A stretch of DNA of 64,000 bases from an uncultured Flavobacteriaceae bacterium (GCA_943789465.1 CALSUF010000001.1:620001-684000), one strand, 5' to 3'; shown: positions 26,151 through 35,866, counted from the first letter of the stretch. Program-made: numbers and translations. The notes: generated from the sequence alone by a model not told the origin.

Positions 26151-28012
26151 TTATCATTAATTTTAAAAGGTTTACCACTGTAGGGTTTGAGGTATTCATT
26201 TTCCAAACTTTTTTCGATGACCAGCTTCTCCATACGTTTTAAAGTGACGTCTCCTTTTATATATTTTTCAATCATTAAACTCGCCATACGTCCTGCCCAA
26301 CGGGACCCGTAATACCCGTTTTCAACGAGGATGGCAATCGCAATTTTAGGGTCTTCTTTTGGAGCAAAAGCCACGAATATTGAGTGGTCTGTGAGTTGTT
26401 GTCTTACCCCGTCAATTTTAGTAAAATTTTCGGCAGTCCCTGTTTTACCACAAATTTCTATTCCTGGAACTTTTAAAAAACTAGCCGTTCCTTTGTTGTA
26501 TACATTGTGCATTCCTTCAATTATGGCATCATAATATTTAGGGTTGATGGATGTTTGTTTAGGAATCGTAAAGTTAGGATCCATATTCTCATTTTCAATA
26601 GATTTTATGATATGAGGGGTGTAATAATGACCTTTATTTGCAATCGCAGCGGTCATATTTGCCAATTGAATGGGTGTCACTAAAATTTCTCCTTGACCAA
26701 TAGCATTTGAAATGATGGTGGTCGCACCCCATTGAAATTCGGGATACCATTTGTCATAATAGCTTCCATTAGGAATGTTTCCTTTTTTTCCAACAGATAA
26801 ATCATTTCCTAAGAAATTACCCAAACCAAAACTTTTTATGTGGTTACTCCAGATATCCATGGATTGAGAAGCATTACTGTATTTCTCAATAGTAGTTCTA
26901 AATGCCATCGCAAAATAGGAGTTGCACGAATAACTAATCCCAGAATCTAGATTTCTATAACCCCCACCGCAATGACACTGCATGATGCGTTTGTTTTTTC
27001 CATAGATGTATCTTCCCGAACAAATGATGTTTGTTTTTGGAGTGATAGCCTTCTCTTGTAAGGCAGCTAATGCGACTAATAATTTGAAAGGAGATCCTGG
27101 AACATGCATTCTTGTAAGTCCTTTGTCAATTAAAGGTCTGTGAATGGTGTCTAAGTATAATTTGGTGTAGTTTTTGGATCGTTGGCGCCCTACTAATAAG
27201 TTTGGATTGTATGAAGGTGCCGAAACAAGGCTTAAGATTTCGCCAGTACTTGGCTCAATCGCTACAATTCCACCAATTTTGTTTTGCATTAGCAATTCTC
27301 CATAGGCTTGTAACTCAGAGTCAATGGTAATTTTTATATCCTTTCCAGGAACAGGAAGCGTGTCAAATGCCCCTTGTTTATAGGCTCCGATATCTCTGTT
27401 ATAAATATCTTTTTGGATGTATTTTACCCCTTTAACTCCTCTTAACGTTTTTTCATACGAGATTTCGACTCCTTGCTTTCCAATTAAATCACCAAGCCGA
27501 TAGTAGGCATCCTTAGCAATTTCTTTATTATTTGCTTCAGCAATGTACCCTAAAACATTGGCGCCAATTGAAGTTTGATAATCTCTCAACGACCTTTTTT
27601 GAATATAAAATCCTTTAAATTTTCTTAATTTTTCTGATAGAAAAGCATAATCTTCTTTAGAGAGGTGGCGTAAGAAAGGAGATGGAAGTCGTGGAGAATA
27701 ATTTTTAGCACGCTTAAAGGATTTAAAAAAAGTAACCTTGTCAATCTTTAATAAATCACAAAATAGTATCGTATCCAAAGGCTCAACTTCTCTAGGAATT
27801 ATCATCACATCATAGCTTGGTTGATTGGCCACTAAAAGACTGTCATTTCGATCGTAGATATAGCCACGTTTTGGGTAATGAAACACTTTTCGAATGGCAT
27901 TGTCATTATCAATGTCGAAAGCGTTGGCAGTATAGATTTGTAAATAAAATAAACGTCCAACAAAACTAATTCCTGTTATAATGACCAGTCCAAAAAGAAG
28001 TATTTTTCTCAT
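26147..28012 (-). CDS. mrdA: penicillin-binding protein 2 (transpeptidase)
   Basis: A class B penicillin-binding protein, 621 residues, cross-linking peptidoglycan during elongation with RodA. Seen: one N-terminal membrane anchor, the dimerisation domain, and the transpeptidase domain with the SxxK motif as SPFK, SxN as SCN (YSCNSYFAMAF) and KTG as CGKTGTAEN. It overlaps mreD by four bases and rodA by four bases. Confidence 0.95.
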   Translation of the reverse strand: MRKILLFGLVIITGISFVGRLFYLQIYTANAFDIDNDNAIRKVFHYPKRGYIYDRNDSLLVANQPSYDVMIIPREVEPLDTILFCDLLKIDKVTFFKSFKRAKNYSPRLPSPFLRHLSKEDYAFLSEKLRKFKGFYIQKRSLRDYQTSIGANVLGYIAEANNKEIAKDAYYRLGDLIGKQGVEISYEKTLRGVKGVKYIQKDIYNRDIGAYKQGAFDTLPVPGKDIKITIDSELQAYGELLMQNKIGGIVAIEPSTGEILSLVSAPSYNPNLLVGRQRSKNYTKLYLDTIHRPLIDKGLTRMHVPGSPFKLLVALAALQEKAITPKTNIICSGRYIYGKNKRIMQCHCGGGYRNLDSGISYSCNSYFAMAFRTTIEKYSNASQSMDIWSNHIKSFGLGNFLGNDLSVGKKGNIPNGSYYDKWYPEFQWGATTIISNAIGQGEILVTPIQLANMTAAIANKGHYYTPHIIKSIENENMDPNFTIPKQTSINPKYYDAIIEGMHNVYNKGTASFLKVPGIEICGKTGTAENFTKIDGVRQQLTDHSIFVAFAPKEDPKIAIAILVENGYYGSRWAGRMASLMIEKYIKGDVTLKRMEKLVIEKSLENEYLKPYSGKPFKINDK

Positions 28013-28515
28013 GCCTCTTTTTTGCTAAATAATGAATTAAATAGTAAACACAATATTAGTGTAAAGATACTTGAGTGTAAGGCTTGTTGTAGAATTAGTA
28101 CTGTTTTAGTTTTATCAAAAATGACAAGAGAAAACACTATTAAGTGATGGATGACGATGAGTAACAAAAAATAAATCAACCGTCGGGAGAAGTCTGTGTT
28201 GCTAAATTTTATAGATTGATAATCATAAGCTGCTCCAAACGAAAATTTTAAAAAAAGAGGTCGAATGTAAGCAATGGTAACACTAGCTGCCGCATGCACA
28301 CCACCAGAATCTAAAAATATATCAATAGTATATCCTAACAAAAAACTCAGAAAAATGAACAACAATCGATTGTTTATGACTGGGTACAATAATATAAAAA
28401 TGACGTAAACAAATGGGTTTATGTGCCCCATAAAATTTATGTTGCTACACACTAGAACTTGAAGTAAAGTGACTCCTATAAAGCTCAGAATAATTTTCAG
28501 TACAATATTATTCAT
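28009..28515 (-). CDS. mreD: rod shape-determining protein MreD
   Basis: A small integral membrane protein (168 residues) with about five hydrophobic helices and little other sequence signature. The GYTIDIFLDSGGVHAAASVTIAYIRP segment is typical of Bacteroidota MreD. It is part of the elongasome that positions RodA and PBP2. The call rests mainly on topology and on its place between mreC and the PBP2 gene, overlapping both. Confidence 0.85.
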   Translation of the reverse strand: MNNIVLKIILSFIGVTLLQVLVCSNINFMGHINPFVYVIFILLYPVINNRLLFIFLSFLLGYTIDIFLDSGGVHAAASVTIAYIRPLFLKFSFGAAYDYQSIKFSNTDFSRRLIYFLLLIVIHHLIVFSLVIFDKTKTVLILQQALHSSIFTLILCLLFNSLFSKKEA

Positions 28516-29314
28516 CGGAAATATTTAAGGCTTTAAGCTCGTTAATATCTGTATTTTTTATGATGTAAACGTGTTCAAGATTTTTCATGTCATTGAATAA
28601 TTTCACATCAATAATATAAAGATCTTCTGTGTCATTGAGACGGTAAGAGTCAATAGTTCCAACAGGCATATTTGGTGGAAAGGTTGAGGAGTATCCGCTA
28701 GTAACAATTGTGTCACCAATAGATAGTTTTACTAGATCTTGAATGTCTTTTAATTGTGTAATTTCTGGAGATTTACCATCCCAACTTAAGATTCCAAAAT
28801 AATTGGTTTTCTTTAATTTCACATTGATTCGACTGTTTGTGTTTAAAATTGATAACACCCTAGAGTAATTTTTAGAAGTTTGGTCAACGATACCCACAAT
28901 ACCTTTGGAAGTGATTACTCCGTAATCTTCTTCAATATGATCAATTTGCCCTTTGTTAAGAGTTAGATAATTGTTGGGAAGAGCGTAACTATTTTTATAA
29001 ACGAGACTTGAGTACAATTCATATTTATATTCTAAAAGTGTGTCAATTGGCACTGCGTTTTCTTGACTAAAAACGGTCATTTTCATACGTTTATTTTCCT
29101 CCAAAAGGATTTGATTTTCCTTTTTTAAATTGAAATATTGAGTAATGCCATTATATGTGCCGTAGATACTGCCTGTTATTTGATTGGAGGAGTTCAGGAA
29201 TTTACTACGGTGATATTCATGAGATTGAATCGTGAGTGAAAGGGCGCAAGAGAGCAACAATAAAAACAAGACAAATGTTTTGTTTTTAATGAAGAAATTA
29301 AAAAGTTGTTGCAT
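28508..29314 (-). CDS. mreC: rod shape-determining protein MreC
   Basis: A 268-residue periplasmic scaffold protein. It has one N-terminal membrane helix, a coiled coil (residues about 55-80), then the MreC beta-barrel region with ITSKGIVGIVDQTSKNYSRVLSI and GDTIVTSGYSSTFPPNMPVG. It links the cytoplasmic MreB filament to PBP2. It overlaps mreD by eight bases and follows mreB by ten. Confidence 0.93.
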   Translation of the reverse strand: MQQLFNFFIKNKTFVLFLLLLSCALSLTIQSHEYHRSKFLNSSNQITGSIYGTYNGITQYFNLKKENQILLEENKRMKMTVFSQENAVPIDTLLEYKYELYSSLVYKNSYALPNNYLTLNKGQIDHIEEDYGVITSKGIVGIVDQTSKNYSRVLSILNTNSRINVKLKKTNYFGILSWDGKSPEITQLKDIQDLVKLSIGDTIVTSGYSSTFPPNMPVGTIDSYRLNDTEDLYIIDVKLFNDMKNLEHVYIIKNTDINELKALNISDE

Positions 29315-29324
29315 TACTTAAGAG

Positions 29325-30353
29325 CTATTTGATCAAGACACTTTTATACTTTGCGATATTTTTCAGAACAATTCCAGTTCCTCTAACAACTGCTCTTAGG
29401 GGGTCTTCCGCAATATAAACAGGCAAGTCTGTTTTTTGAGACAATCGCTTATCTAGACCTCTTAGCATGGAGCCACCACCTGCAAGATATATACCTGTAT
29501 TGTAGATATCAGCAGCGAGTTCTGGAGGTGTTTGTGAGAGTGTTTCCATAACAGAATCCTCAATTCTTAAAATTGATTTATCTAATGCTTTTGAAATTTC
29601 CCGGTGCGTAATTTGAACTTGTTTGGGTTTCCCTGTTAATAAATCTCGTCCTTGAACATTCATTTCATCTGGTGGCACTTCTAAATCTTCAGTTGCTGCA
29701 CCAATTTGTATTTTTATTTTTTCAGCAGTACGATCTCCAACATACAAGTTATGTTGTGTTCGCATATAATAAATGATGTCATTCGTAAAAACATCTCCTG
29801 CAACTTTTACTGATTTGTCACATACAATGCCGCCCAGAGCAATCACGGCAATTTCAGTAGTTCCACCACCAATATCAACAATCATGTTTCCTTTAGGTTG
29901 CATGATGTCTACCCCAATCCCAATAGCTGCTGCCATCGGCTCATGAATCAGATAGACTTCTTTGCCATTTACGCGTTCAGCAGATTCTTTTACTGCTCGC
30001 ATTTCTACTTCGGTAATTCCAGAAGGAATACAAATCACCATTCTAAGAGAGGGAGCAAATAACTTGTTTTTTAGTGCGGGAATACTTTTGATAAACAAAC
30101 TTATCATTTGTTCAGATGCATCAAAATCTGCAATAACTCCATCCTTTAGTGGCCGAATTGTTTTGATGTTTTCATGTGTTTTTCCTTGCATCAAGTTCGC
30201 TTCTTTCCCAACAGCAATAATTTTTCCTGAGACGCGATCTCTAGCTACAATAGAGGGACTGTCAATTACAACTTTGTCATTGTGAATTATCAAGGTGTTG
30301 GCAGTACCTAAGTCGATGGCTATTTCTTCTGTCAAGAAGTCAAAAAATCCCAT
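29325..30353 (-). CDS. mreB: rod shape-determining actin homologue MreB
   Basis: The bacterial actin that guides cell elongation, 342 residues. Seen: the phosphate-1 loop IDLGTANTLI, IVDIGGGTTEIAVIALGG near residue 160, HEPMAAAIG and the C-terminal GGGSMLRGLD loop. First gene of the mreBCD-mrdA-rodA set. The 98-base gap to purH leaves room for its own promoter. Confidence 0.96.
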   Translation of the reverse strand: MGFFDFLTEEIAIDLGTANTLIIHNDKVVIDSPSIVARDRVSGKIIAVGKEANLMQGKTHENIKTIRPLKDGVIADFDASEQMISLFIKSIPALKNKLFAPSLRMVICIPSGITEVEMRAVKESAERVNGKEVYLIHEPMAAAIGIGVDIMQPKGNMIVDIGGGTTEIAVIALGGIVCDKSVKVAGDVFTNDIIYYMRTQHNLYVGDRTAEKIKIQIGAATEDLEVPPDEMNVQGRDLLTGKPKQVQITHREISKALDKSILRIEDSVMETLSQTPPELAADIYNTGIYLAGGGSMLRGLDKRLSQKTDLPVYIAEDPLRAVVRGTGIVLKNIAKYKSVLIK

Positions 30354-30451
30354 ATGCTATAAAAAATTTATAAAAAAAATTAATGTGTTATGCTGTTTTG
30401 TAAATGTACTAAAATAAATTTTAGTTTGATAACTGCTTTTGCTTAAATAAT

Positions 30452-31984
30452 TTAGTGTTTAAAATGACGTGTTTTTGTAAAGACCATTGCTACATTGTTT
30501 GCATTACAATAATCAATACTTAACTGGTCTTTAATCGATCCCCCAGGTTGAATAACCGCTGTAATTCCTGCATTTTTGGCAATTTCTACACAATCAGGAA
30601 ATGGAAAAAAAGCATCGCTAGCCATTACAGCTCCGTTCAATTTAAAGTTAAATGAATTTGCTTTGTGGATGGCTTGGTTTAATGCATCAACACGGCTAGT
30701 TTGCCCTGTCCCACTTGCAAATAATTGTTTGTTTTTTGCTAAAACGATTGTATTTGATTTTGTGTGTTTACAAATTTTAGAAGCAAATAATAAATCATCA
30801 ATCTCACTTTCAATTGGCGTCGCAGTGGTGGCGTTTTCTAATATTTTTCGTTCATCGGTAATCATGTTTTTTTCCTGAACTAAGACGCCATTCAAACAGC
30901 TTCTAACACTTGTTTCGGGTAAAGTAACCGAATTTTGAATCAATAAAATTCTATTTTTCTTTCCTTTTAAAAGTGCTTCTGCTTCTGCGCTAAAAGAAGG
31001 TGCAATGACCACTTCACAAAATAATGAATGAATTTCTTCAGCAGTTGCCAAGTCAATTTCAGAATTAGAAATTAATACGCCTCCAAAAGCAGATACAGGA
31101 TCTCCAGCCAATGCATCTACATACGCTTCATGTAGGGTCTCTCGCTGTGCAACGCCGCAAGCATTGTTGTGTTTTAAAATGGCAAATGTGGGTGCCTCGT
31201 CATGAAATTCGTTCATAAGATTCACTGCAGCATCCACATCTAAAAGATTATTATAGCTTAATTCTTTTCCGTGAAGTTTGGTAAACATGGCTTCAAAGTC
31301 ACCAAAGAAATACCCTTTTTGGTGCGGGTTTTCACCATAACGAAGTACTTTTCCTTGCGTTTCACTTAGTTTTAAAACAACCTCTTCTTTATCACTATTA
31401 AAATAATTAAAAATGGCACTATCGTAATGTGATGATACATTGAAAGATTTTGTTGCAAATCGTTTGCGATCTTCAATTGAAATACTCCCTTTATCTTCTG
31501 AAATAAGAGACAAGAATTCAGCATAATCATCTACAGAGGACACACATATCACGTCTTTATAATTTTTGGCAGCAGCACGAATTAATGAAATTCCACCAAT
31601 GTCGATTTTTTCAATAATAGCATCATTGCTAGCATCGGAAGCAACCGTTTTTTCAAAAGGATAAAGATCTACAATAACAGCATCAATTTGAGGAATTGAA
31701 AATGAAGTCATTTCTGCCACATCTTGTGTGTTGTCTTGACGATTTAAAATTCCACCAAATATTTTTGGATGTAAGGTTTTTACACGGCCTCCAAGAATAG
31801 AAGGATAGTCTGTAATGTCTTCTGCAGGTACAACTTTGATTCCTAAGTCGTTAATGAATTTTTGAGTACCTCCCGTGGAGTATATGGTAACGCCTTGTGC
31901 GTTTAGTTTTTCAACAATGGGTGCGAGCCCCTCTTTGCTAAACACTGATATTAAGGCGGATTTAATTGTTTTGCTTTGGCTCAT
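30452..31984 (-). CDS. purH: bifunctional AICAR transformylase / IMP cyclohydrolase
   Basis: Catalyses the last two steps of IMP synthesis. In 510 residues: an N-terminal MGS-like cyclohydrolase domain (STGGTQKFINDLG, LGGRVKTLHPKIFGGIL) and a C-terminal formyltransferase domain with LRYGENPHQKGYFFG, LKHNNACGVA, the DPVSAFGG segment and SDAFFPFPDCVEIA. A TACTTTTG -7 box lies 23 bases upstream on the minus strand (32008-32015). It is the gene before mreB in the same direction. Confidence 0.96.
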   Translation of the reverse strand: MSQSKTIKSALISVFSKEGLAPIVEKLNAQGVTIYSTGGTQKFINDLGIKVVPAEDITDYPSILGGRVKTLHPKIFGGILNRQDNTQDVAEMTSFSIPQIDAVIVDLYPFEKTVASDASNDAIIEKIDIGGISLIRAAAKNYKDVICVSSVDDYAEFLSLISEDKGSISIEDRKRFATKSFNVSSHYDSAIFNYFNSDKEEVVLKLSETQGKVLRYGENPHQKGYFFGDFEAMFTKLHGKELSYNNLLDVDAAVNLMNEFHDEAPTFAILKHNNACGVAQRETLHEAYVDALAGDPVSAFGGVLISNSEIDLATAEEIHSLFCEVVIAPSFSAEAEALLKGKKNRILLIQNSVTLPETSVRSCLNGVLVQEKNMITDERKILENATTATPIESEIDDLLFASKICKHTKSNTIVLAKNKQLFASGTGQTSRVDALNQAIHKANSFNFKLNGAVMASDAFFPFPDCVEIAKNAGITAVIQPGGSIKDQLSIDYCNANNVAMVFTKTRHFKH

Positions 31985-32007
31985 TTTGAAGTCTAAAAAT
32001 TAAGATT

Positions 32008-32015
32008 CAAAAGTA
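32008..32015 (-). promoter_or_regulatory. -7 promoter box of purH
   Basis: Reads TACTTTTG on the minus strand, an exact TAnnTTTG box 23 bases before the purH start. No convincing -33 TTTG at the right spacing. Confidence 0.45.
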
Positions 32016-32094
32016 GGGAATTATCACAAAAAAATAGAGCTAAATACTTTCTAAAAACAAGATTTTTTTAACTAATCATTAGAGTTATTAACAA

Positions 32095-32547
32095 CTACAT
32101 CAATGTAGCAACCATTTGACATACAAATTCTAAAAAACGTTCATCGGCATCTGTAAAAGGGTCGGTTGTATTTGAATCAATATCAATTTGTCCTATGTTT
32201 TTTCCATTGACAAATAAAGGGACAACAATTTCAGATTTAACACTTATACTACACGCAATATAATTATCCTGGGCTTTTACGTCCGGAACCACAAAGTTTT
32301 GATTACTAACGGCAACTTGTCCACAAATACCTTTTCCAAATGGTATGATGGTATGATCTGTAGGAGTCCCTGAATATGGGCCAAGTTTTAACTCATTTTT
32401 ATTTCCATTTTTGAAATAAAACCCAACCCAATCGTAATGGGGTATTTCAGCCTTTAGTAAATTACAAATGAGCTGTAAGGTTCGATCTTTTGAGCTAGAA
32501 TCTGCAATCAGAGCTGTTATTTTAGGTTTTAAATCATCAAAAGTCAT
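32095..32547 (-). CDS. GAF domain protein, free methionine-R-sulfoxide reductase-like
   Basis: A single GAF domain, 150 residues. The pattern WVGFYF...LGPYSGTP...IPFGKGICGQVA...VPDV...IACSISVKSEIVVPLF...IGQIDIDS matches the free methionine-(R)-sulfoxide reductase (fRMsr) family, which repairs oxidised free methionine. The catalytic and resolving cysteines are present (ICG and IAC); the third cysteine of the family, before the IPFG segment, is absent. It has its own short spacers on both sides. Confidence 0.8.
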   Translation of the reverse strand: MTFDDLKPKITALIADSSSKDRTLQLICNLLKAEIPHYDWVGFYFKNGNKNELKLGPYSGTPTDHTIIPFGKGICGQVAVSNQNFVVPDVKAQDNYIACSISVKSEIVVPLFVNGKNIGQIDIDSNTTDPFTDADERFLEFVCQMVATLM

Positions 32548-32620
32548 AAAAATAAATTTTTACAAAAATAACAATTATCGGATGTGAGCTATCCAAAAGA
32601 GGTGTTATTTTTTGTTAATT

Positions 32621-32641
32621 TTATGGCAACCAGTGTCATAA
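32621..32641. promoter_or_regulatory. imperfect inverted repeat, candidate operator of the metal-uptake genes
   Basis: TTATGGCA (32621-32628) and TGTCATAA (32634-32641) are reverse complements except for one position, with a five-base spacer. It covers the place where the -33 contact of the downstream TAAATTTG box would fall. A dimeric metal-responsive repressor could bind here; this is inference. Confidence 0.4.
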
Positions 32642-32657
32642 ATAGGAGCAGTTTCAT

Positions 32658-32665
32658 TAAATTTG
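32658..32665 (+). promoter_or_regulatory. -7 promoter box giving a possibly leaderless transcript
   Basis: TAAATTTG, an exact TAnnTTTG box, ends only four bases before the ATG at 32670. In Bacteroidota, transcription starts a few bases after this box, so the mRNA would begin at or next to the start codon. Confidence 0.5.
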
Positions 32666-32669
32666 TACA

Positions 32670-33083
32670 ATGCAAAAAACTGTATCACATAAAGTTTTTT
32701 CAATCGCGCTAGCACTTTTAGTTCTTTTGTCAACATTTTCATTTAAAATTGAAACCCATTTTTGTGGATCAAAAATGGTAGATGTTGCTGTATTTTCAAA
32801 GGTAAAGTCTTGTTGCCAAGTCGCTGTAAAAACTTCTACTGATTTTCAGTTTACCAAAAAAAGTTGTTGCAGTAATAAGGTTATTTCTGTAGATGGATTA
32901 AAGCAATTTAAAGTTGTTTCGTTTTCAGAAGAACTTCCAATTGAAAAGGATTTCAAATTGCCTTCAAAATTATATTTTGAACTAGCTTTTTTCATTTCTT
33001 CAATTCAAGACTTTTATCACAATTATACTCCACCCTTTAAAGAGTTGGATTTTCAAATTCAACATCAAGTTTTTTTGATTTGA
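32670..33083 (+). CDS. HYC_CC_PP family protein (copper/heavy-metal uptake-associated)
   Basis: A 137-residue exported protein of the HYC_CC_PP family, named for its conserved motifs. Here: a hydrophobic N-terminal signal segment, HFCG (the HYC position), two double-cysteine motifs SCCQ and SCCSN, and YTPPF. Members sit with TonB-dependent receptors and HMA proteins, as here. Metal binding by the cysteines and histidine is likely but unproven. The start at 32670 is preceded directly by a promoter box. Confidence 0.85.
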   Translation: MQKTVSHKVFSIALALLVLLSTFSFKIETHFCGSKMVDVAVFSKVKSCCQVAVKTSTDFQFTKKSCCSNKVISVDGLKQFKVVSFSEELPIEKDFKLPSKLYFELAFFISSIQDFYHNYTPPFKELDFQIQHQVFLI

Positions 33084-33168
33084 TTTCGTACTCATAGATT
33101 GGCTTTTTCATAGTAATAAATGAATAATGTCGCATCCTATTACAGTATTAATTCTAAATCAAATCACA

Positions 33169-35406
33169 ATGAAATCTACAGTATATTTTATATTATTATT
33201 GCCATTTTTTATTTTATCACAAAGTGAAATTAAAGGGATGGTTATGGAGTTAGATCCCCAAAATCAATACATCCCCTTGCTTGGCGCCAATGTTTTTTGG
33301 CTCAATACCAACATAGGCACCATCACTTCAGAGGACGGAACTTTTAAGTTACCTTATGAGACTTCTTACAAAAAATTAGTAATCAGTTATGTTGGGTTCA
33401 AAACAGACACTCTCAGTGTCGACAGTCCAAAAATGATTCATCACTTGCTTAAAGCGTCTGACGATTTAGGAGAAGTAACAGTTTCTGTACGTAAAAAATC
33501 CTCAGCCACTTCTTATTTGTCTTCTCAAAATATTTCTACTATTAGTAGTAAAGAGCTTTTGAAAGCAGCTTGTTGTAATTTGTCTGAAAGTTTTGAAACC
33601 AATCCGTCTATTGATGTTAATTATACGGATGCTATCTCAGGCACAAAGCAAATAAAAATGCTAGGTTTAACAAGTCCCTATATTTTAATTACAACAGAAA
33701 ATATACCCTCGATTCGTGGTGCATCTCAAGCTTATGGTTTGAGTTTTATCCCAGGAACTTGGGTGGAGAGTATACAAATCACCAAGGGTGGAGGGAGTGT
33801 TGTTAATGGCTTTGAAAGTATCGCAGGGCAAATTAATGCGGAACTAGTGAAGCCAACTACGGATAGTAGCGTTTTTGTCAATGCATTTGGATCGTTGAAT
33901 GGTCGGACAGAACTGAATACACATTTTAACAAAATTCTTTCTGAAAAATGGAGTACAGGTTTGTATTTGCATGCAAATAACAGGTCACAAAAGTTAGATA
34001 GAAATAAGGATTCATTTTTAGATATGCCATTGTCTAAACAGCTAAACATCATGAACCGTTGGCAATATTCTAACCTCGAAAAAGGGTTGATTAGTTTTTT
34101 AAATGTGCGCTACTTAACAGATAAAAAACAAGCTGGTCAACTTGATTTTGACCCTGAAACAGATCGGCTTTCCAACACAGTTTGGGGAAGTGAAATAGCA
34201 ACCAAACGCTTTGAGATTTCAGCCAAATTTGGCTATGTAAATCCCGAAATTCCGTATCAAAGTTTGGGGTTTCAGATGTCATACAGTGATCATGATCAAA
34301 CGTCTTATTTTGGATTAAATCAATACGATATACGTCATAAAAGTGTATACTCCAATTTAGTCTATAATTCAATTATTAGCGATTCAAGACATAAGATAAA
34401 AACTGGTTTAAATGCAACTTATGACGACTACAATGAGAGAGTTGATCTGGACTTATACGATAGAAGCGAACGCTCTATTGGTGGTTTTTTTGAATATAGT
34501 TTTGACAATTTAGAAGCACTTAATTTAACCGCAGGAATCCGTGTGGATCATCATAATTTATTAGGAACTTTTATCACGCCGAGGGTACATGCGCGTTACA
34601 CGCCTTGGGAGAAATCAGCATTAAGAGTTTCGTTTGGGCGCGGAAAACGGGCTGCGAATATTTTTGCTGAAAACCAAAAATTGTTTGCAACTTCAAGAAC
34701 TATTAACATACAAAGTACAGGCGGTAACGTCTATGGTTTAGACCCTGAAGTTGCATGGAATTATGGTGTCTCTTTTTTACAAGGATTTGAGTTATTTGGT
34801 AGAAAAGCAGATCTTACCTTAGATTTTTATCGAACAGATTTCCAAAATCAAGTGGTTGTCGATTATGAAAACCCCTATGAGGTCAACTTTTATAATTTGG
34901 AAGGTTCTAGTTTTGCCAACAGTTTCCAAGCGGAATTTAGTTTGAATATTTTAGAGCGTTTGGATTTTAAAACAGCTTATAAATTTTATGACGTTAAAAC
35001 TCAATACAAATCCGGCAAACTAATGAAGCCATTGACTTCTCAACACCGTGTGTTTGCAAATTTATCTTTTGAAACAGTCAAAAAAGATAAAGGGGGGGTA
35101 TGGAAATTTGATACTACATTTAATTGGTTTGGAAAACAGCGGTTTTCATCAACAGTTTCCAGTCCAGAAACTTATCAGTTGCCAAGCTATTCGCCAACCA
35201 TTTCCACTTTGAATGCACAAATTACTAAAGTATTTTCGGACTCTTTTGAGCTTTATGTGGGTGCAGAAAACATCACTAATGCCACTCAAAAAAATCCAAT
35301 TCTTAGCTCAGAAAATCCATTTGGTTCAAATTTTGATACTACATTTGTATATGGTCCAATATTTGGAAGTACCTATTATGCAGGCTTACGCTTTAAACTA
35401 AATTAA
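33169..35406 (+). CDS. TonB-dependent outer membrane receptor (probable copper/heavy-metal type)
   Basis: An outer-membrane receptor, about 745 residues. After the signal peptide (FILLLPFFILSQ) comes a carboxypeptidase-like regulatory beta-sandwich (about 15-100: LGANVFWLNTNIGTITSEDG, YVGFKTDTL), then the plug (about 125-235, with AACCNLSESFETNPSIDV and a double cysteine, IKMLGL, GGGSVVNGFESIAGQIN) and a 22-strand barrel ending GLRFKLN. An in-frame ATG at 33127 would put 14 residues before the signal peptide, so 33169 is chosen. The genes on both sides encode metal-binding motifs, so the cargo is probably copper or another metal complex. Confidence 0.9.
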   Translation: MKSTVYFILLLPFFILSQSEIKGMVMELDPQNQYIPLLGANVFWLNTNIGTITSEDGTFKLPYETSYKKLVISYVGFKTDTLSVDSPKMIHHLLKASDDLGEVTVSVRKKSSATSYLSSQNISTISSKELLKAACCNLSESFETNPSIDVNYTDAISGTKQIKMLGLTSPYILITTENIPSIRGASQAYGLSFIPGTWVESIQITKGGGSVVNGFESIAGQINAELVKPTTDSSVFVNAFGSLNGRTELNTHFNKILSEKWSTGLYLHANNRSQKLDRNKDSFLDMPLSKQLNIMNRWQYSNLEKGLISFLNVRYLTDKKQAGQLDFDPETDRLSNTVWGSEIATKRFEISAKFGYVNPEIPYQSLGFQMSYSDHDQTSYFGLNQYDIRHKSVYSNLVYNSIISDSRHKIKTGLNATYDDYNERVDLDLYDRSERSIGGFFEYSFDNLEALNLTAGIRVDHHNLLGTFITPRVHARYTPWEKSALRVSFGRGKRAANIFAENQKLFATSRTINIQSTGGNVYGLDPEVAWNYGVSFLQGFELFGRKADLTLDFYRTDFQNQVVVDYENPYEVNFYNLEGSSFANSFQAEFSLNILERLDFKTAYKFYDVKTQYKSGKLMKPLTSQHRVFANLSFETVKKDKGGVWKFDTTFNWFGKQRFSSTVSSPETYQLPSYSPTISTLNAQITKVFSDSFELYVGAENITNATQKNPILSSENPFGSNFDTTFVYGPIFGSTYYAGLRFKLN

Positions 35407-35424
35407 TATATAAACACAAACATT

Positions 35425-35778
35425 ATGAAAACAGTTTTCTTATCACTCACCATACTGTGCATGACTACCTTGAGTTTTGCTCAAAATAAAAATGCAAAAG
35501 CGTCCATTGAAGTAGATGGCGTTTGCATGATGTGTAAAAATCGTATCGAAAAAGCAAGCCTGAAAACAAAAGGGGTGAAATCTGCTGTTTGGAATGTAGA
35601 CACACATGAGTTAAGACTTATTTTTGATGAAAATAGAACTGACCTTACAACCATTCAAAAAAAGATTGTGAGTGTTGGTCACGATACCAAAGAATTCAAA
35701 GCTACTGATGAAGCCTATGACAGTGTTCACCCGTGTTGTAAGTACAGAGAAGATGAGGTTGTTGAGGAGCATAAATAG
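35425..35778 (+). CDS. exported heavy-metal-associated (HMA) domain protein
   Basis: A 117-residue protein with a signal peptide (ending LSFAQ) and one HMA ferredoxin-like domain. The metal-binding loop is GVCMMCKNRIEKA (CxxC near residue 33). The C-terminal tail has a further HPCCKYRE motif. It lies 18 bases after the TonB receptor and probably accepts or buffers the metal, most likely copper, in the periplasm. Confidence 0.9.
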   Translation: MKTVFLSLTILCMTTLSFAQNKNAKASIEVDGVCMMCKNRIEKASLKTKGVKSAVWNVDTHELRLIFDENRTDLTTIQKKIVSVGHDTKEFKATDEAYDSVHPCCKYREDEVVEEHK

Positions 35779-35858
35779 TTTTAGTGAGTTTATGTCCGAT
35801 CGGTCACAGAAATACGGAGAGGCAAACTAAACTCAAATTAAATTTGGATATAATTAGC

Positions 35859-35866
35859 TATATTTG
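35859..35866 (+). promoter_or_regulatory. -7 promoter box of the toxin-antitoxin pair
   Basis: TATATTTG matches TAnnTTTG and lies 23 bases before the antitoxin ATG. A TTTG at 35843 is too close to serve as -33. Confidence 0.4.
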
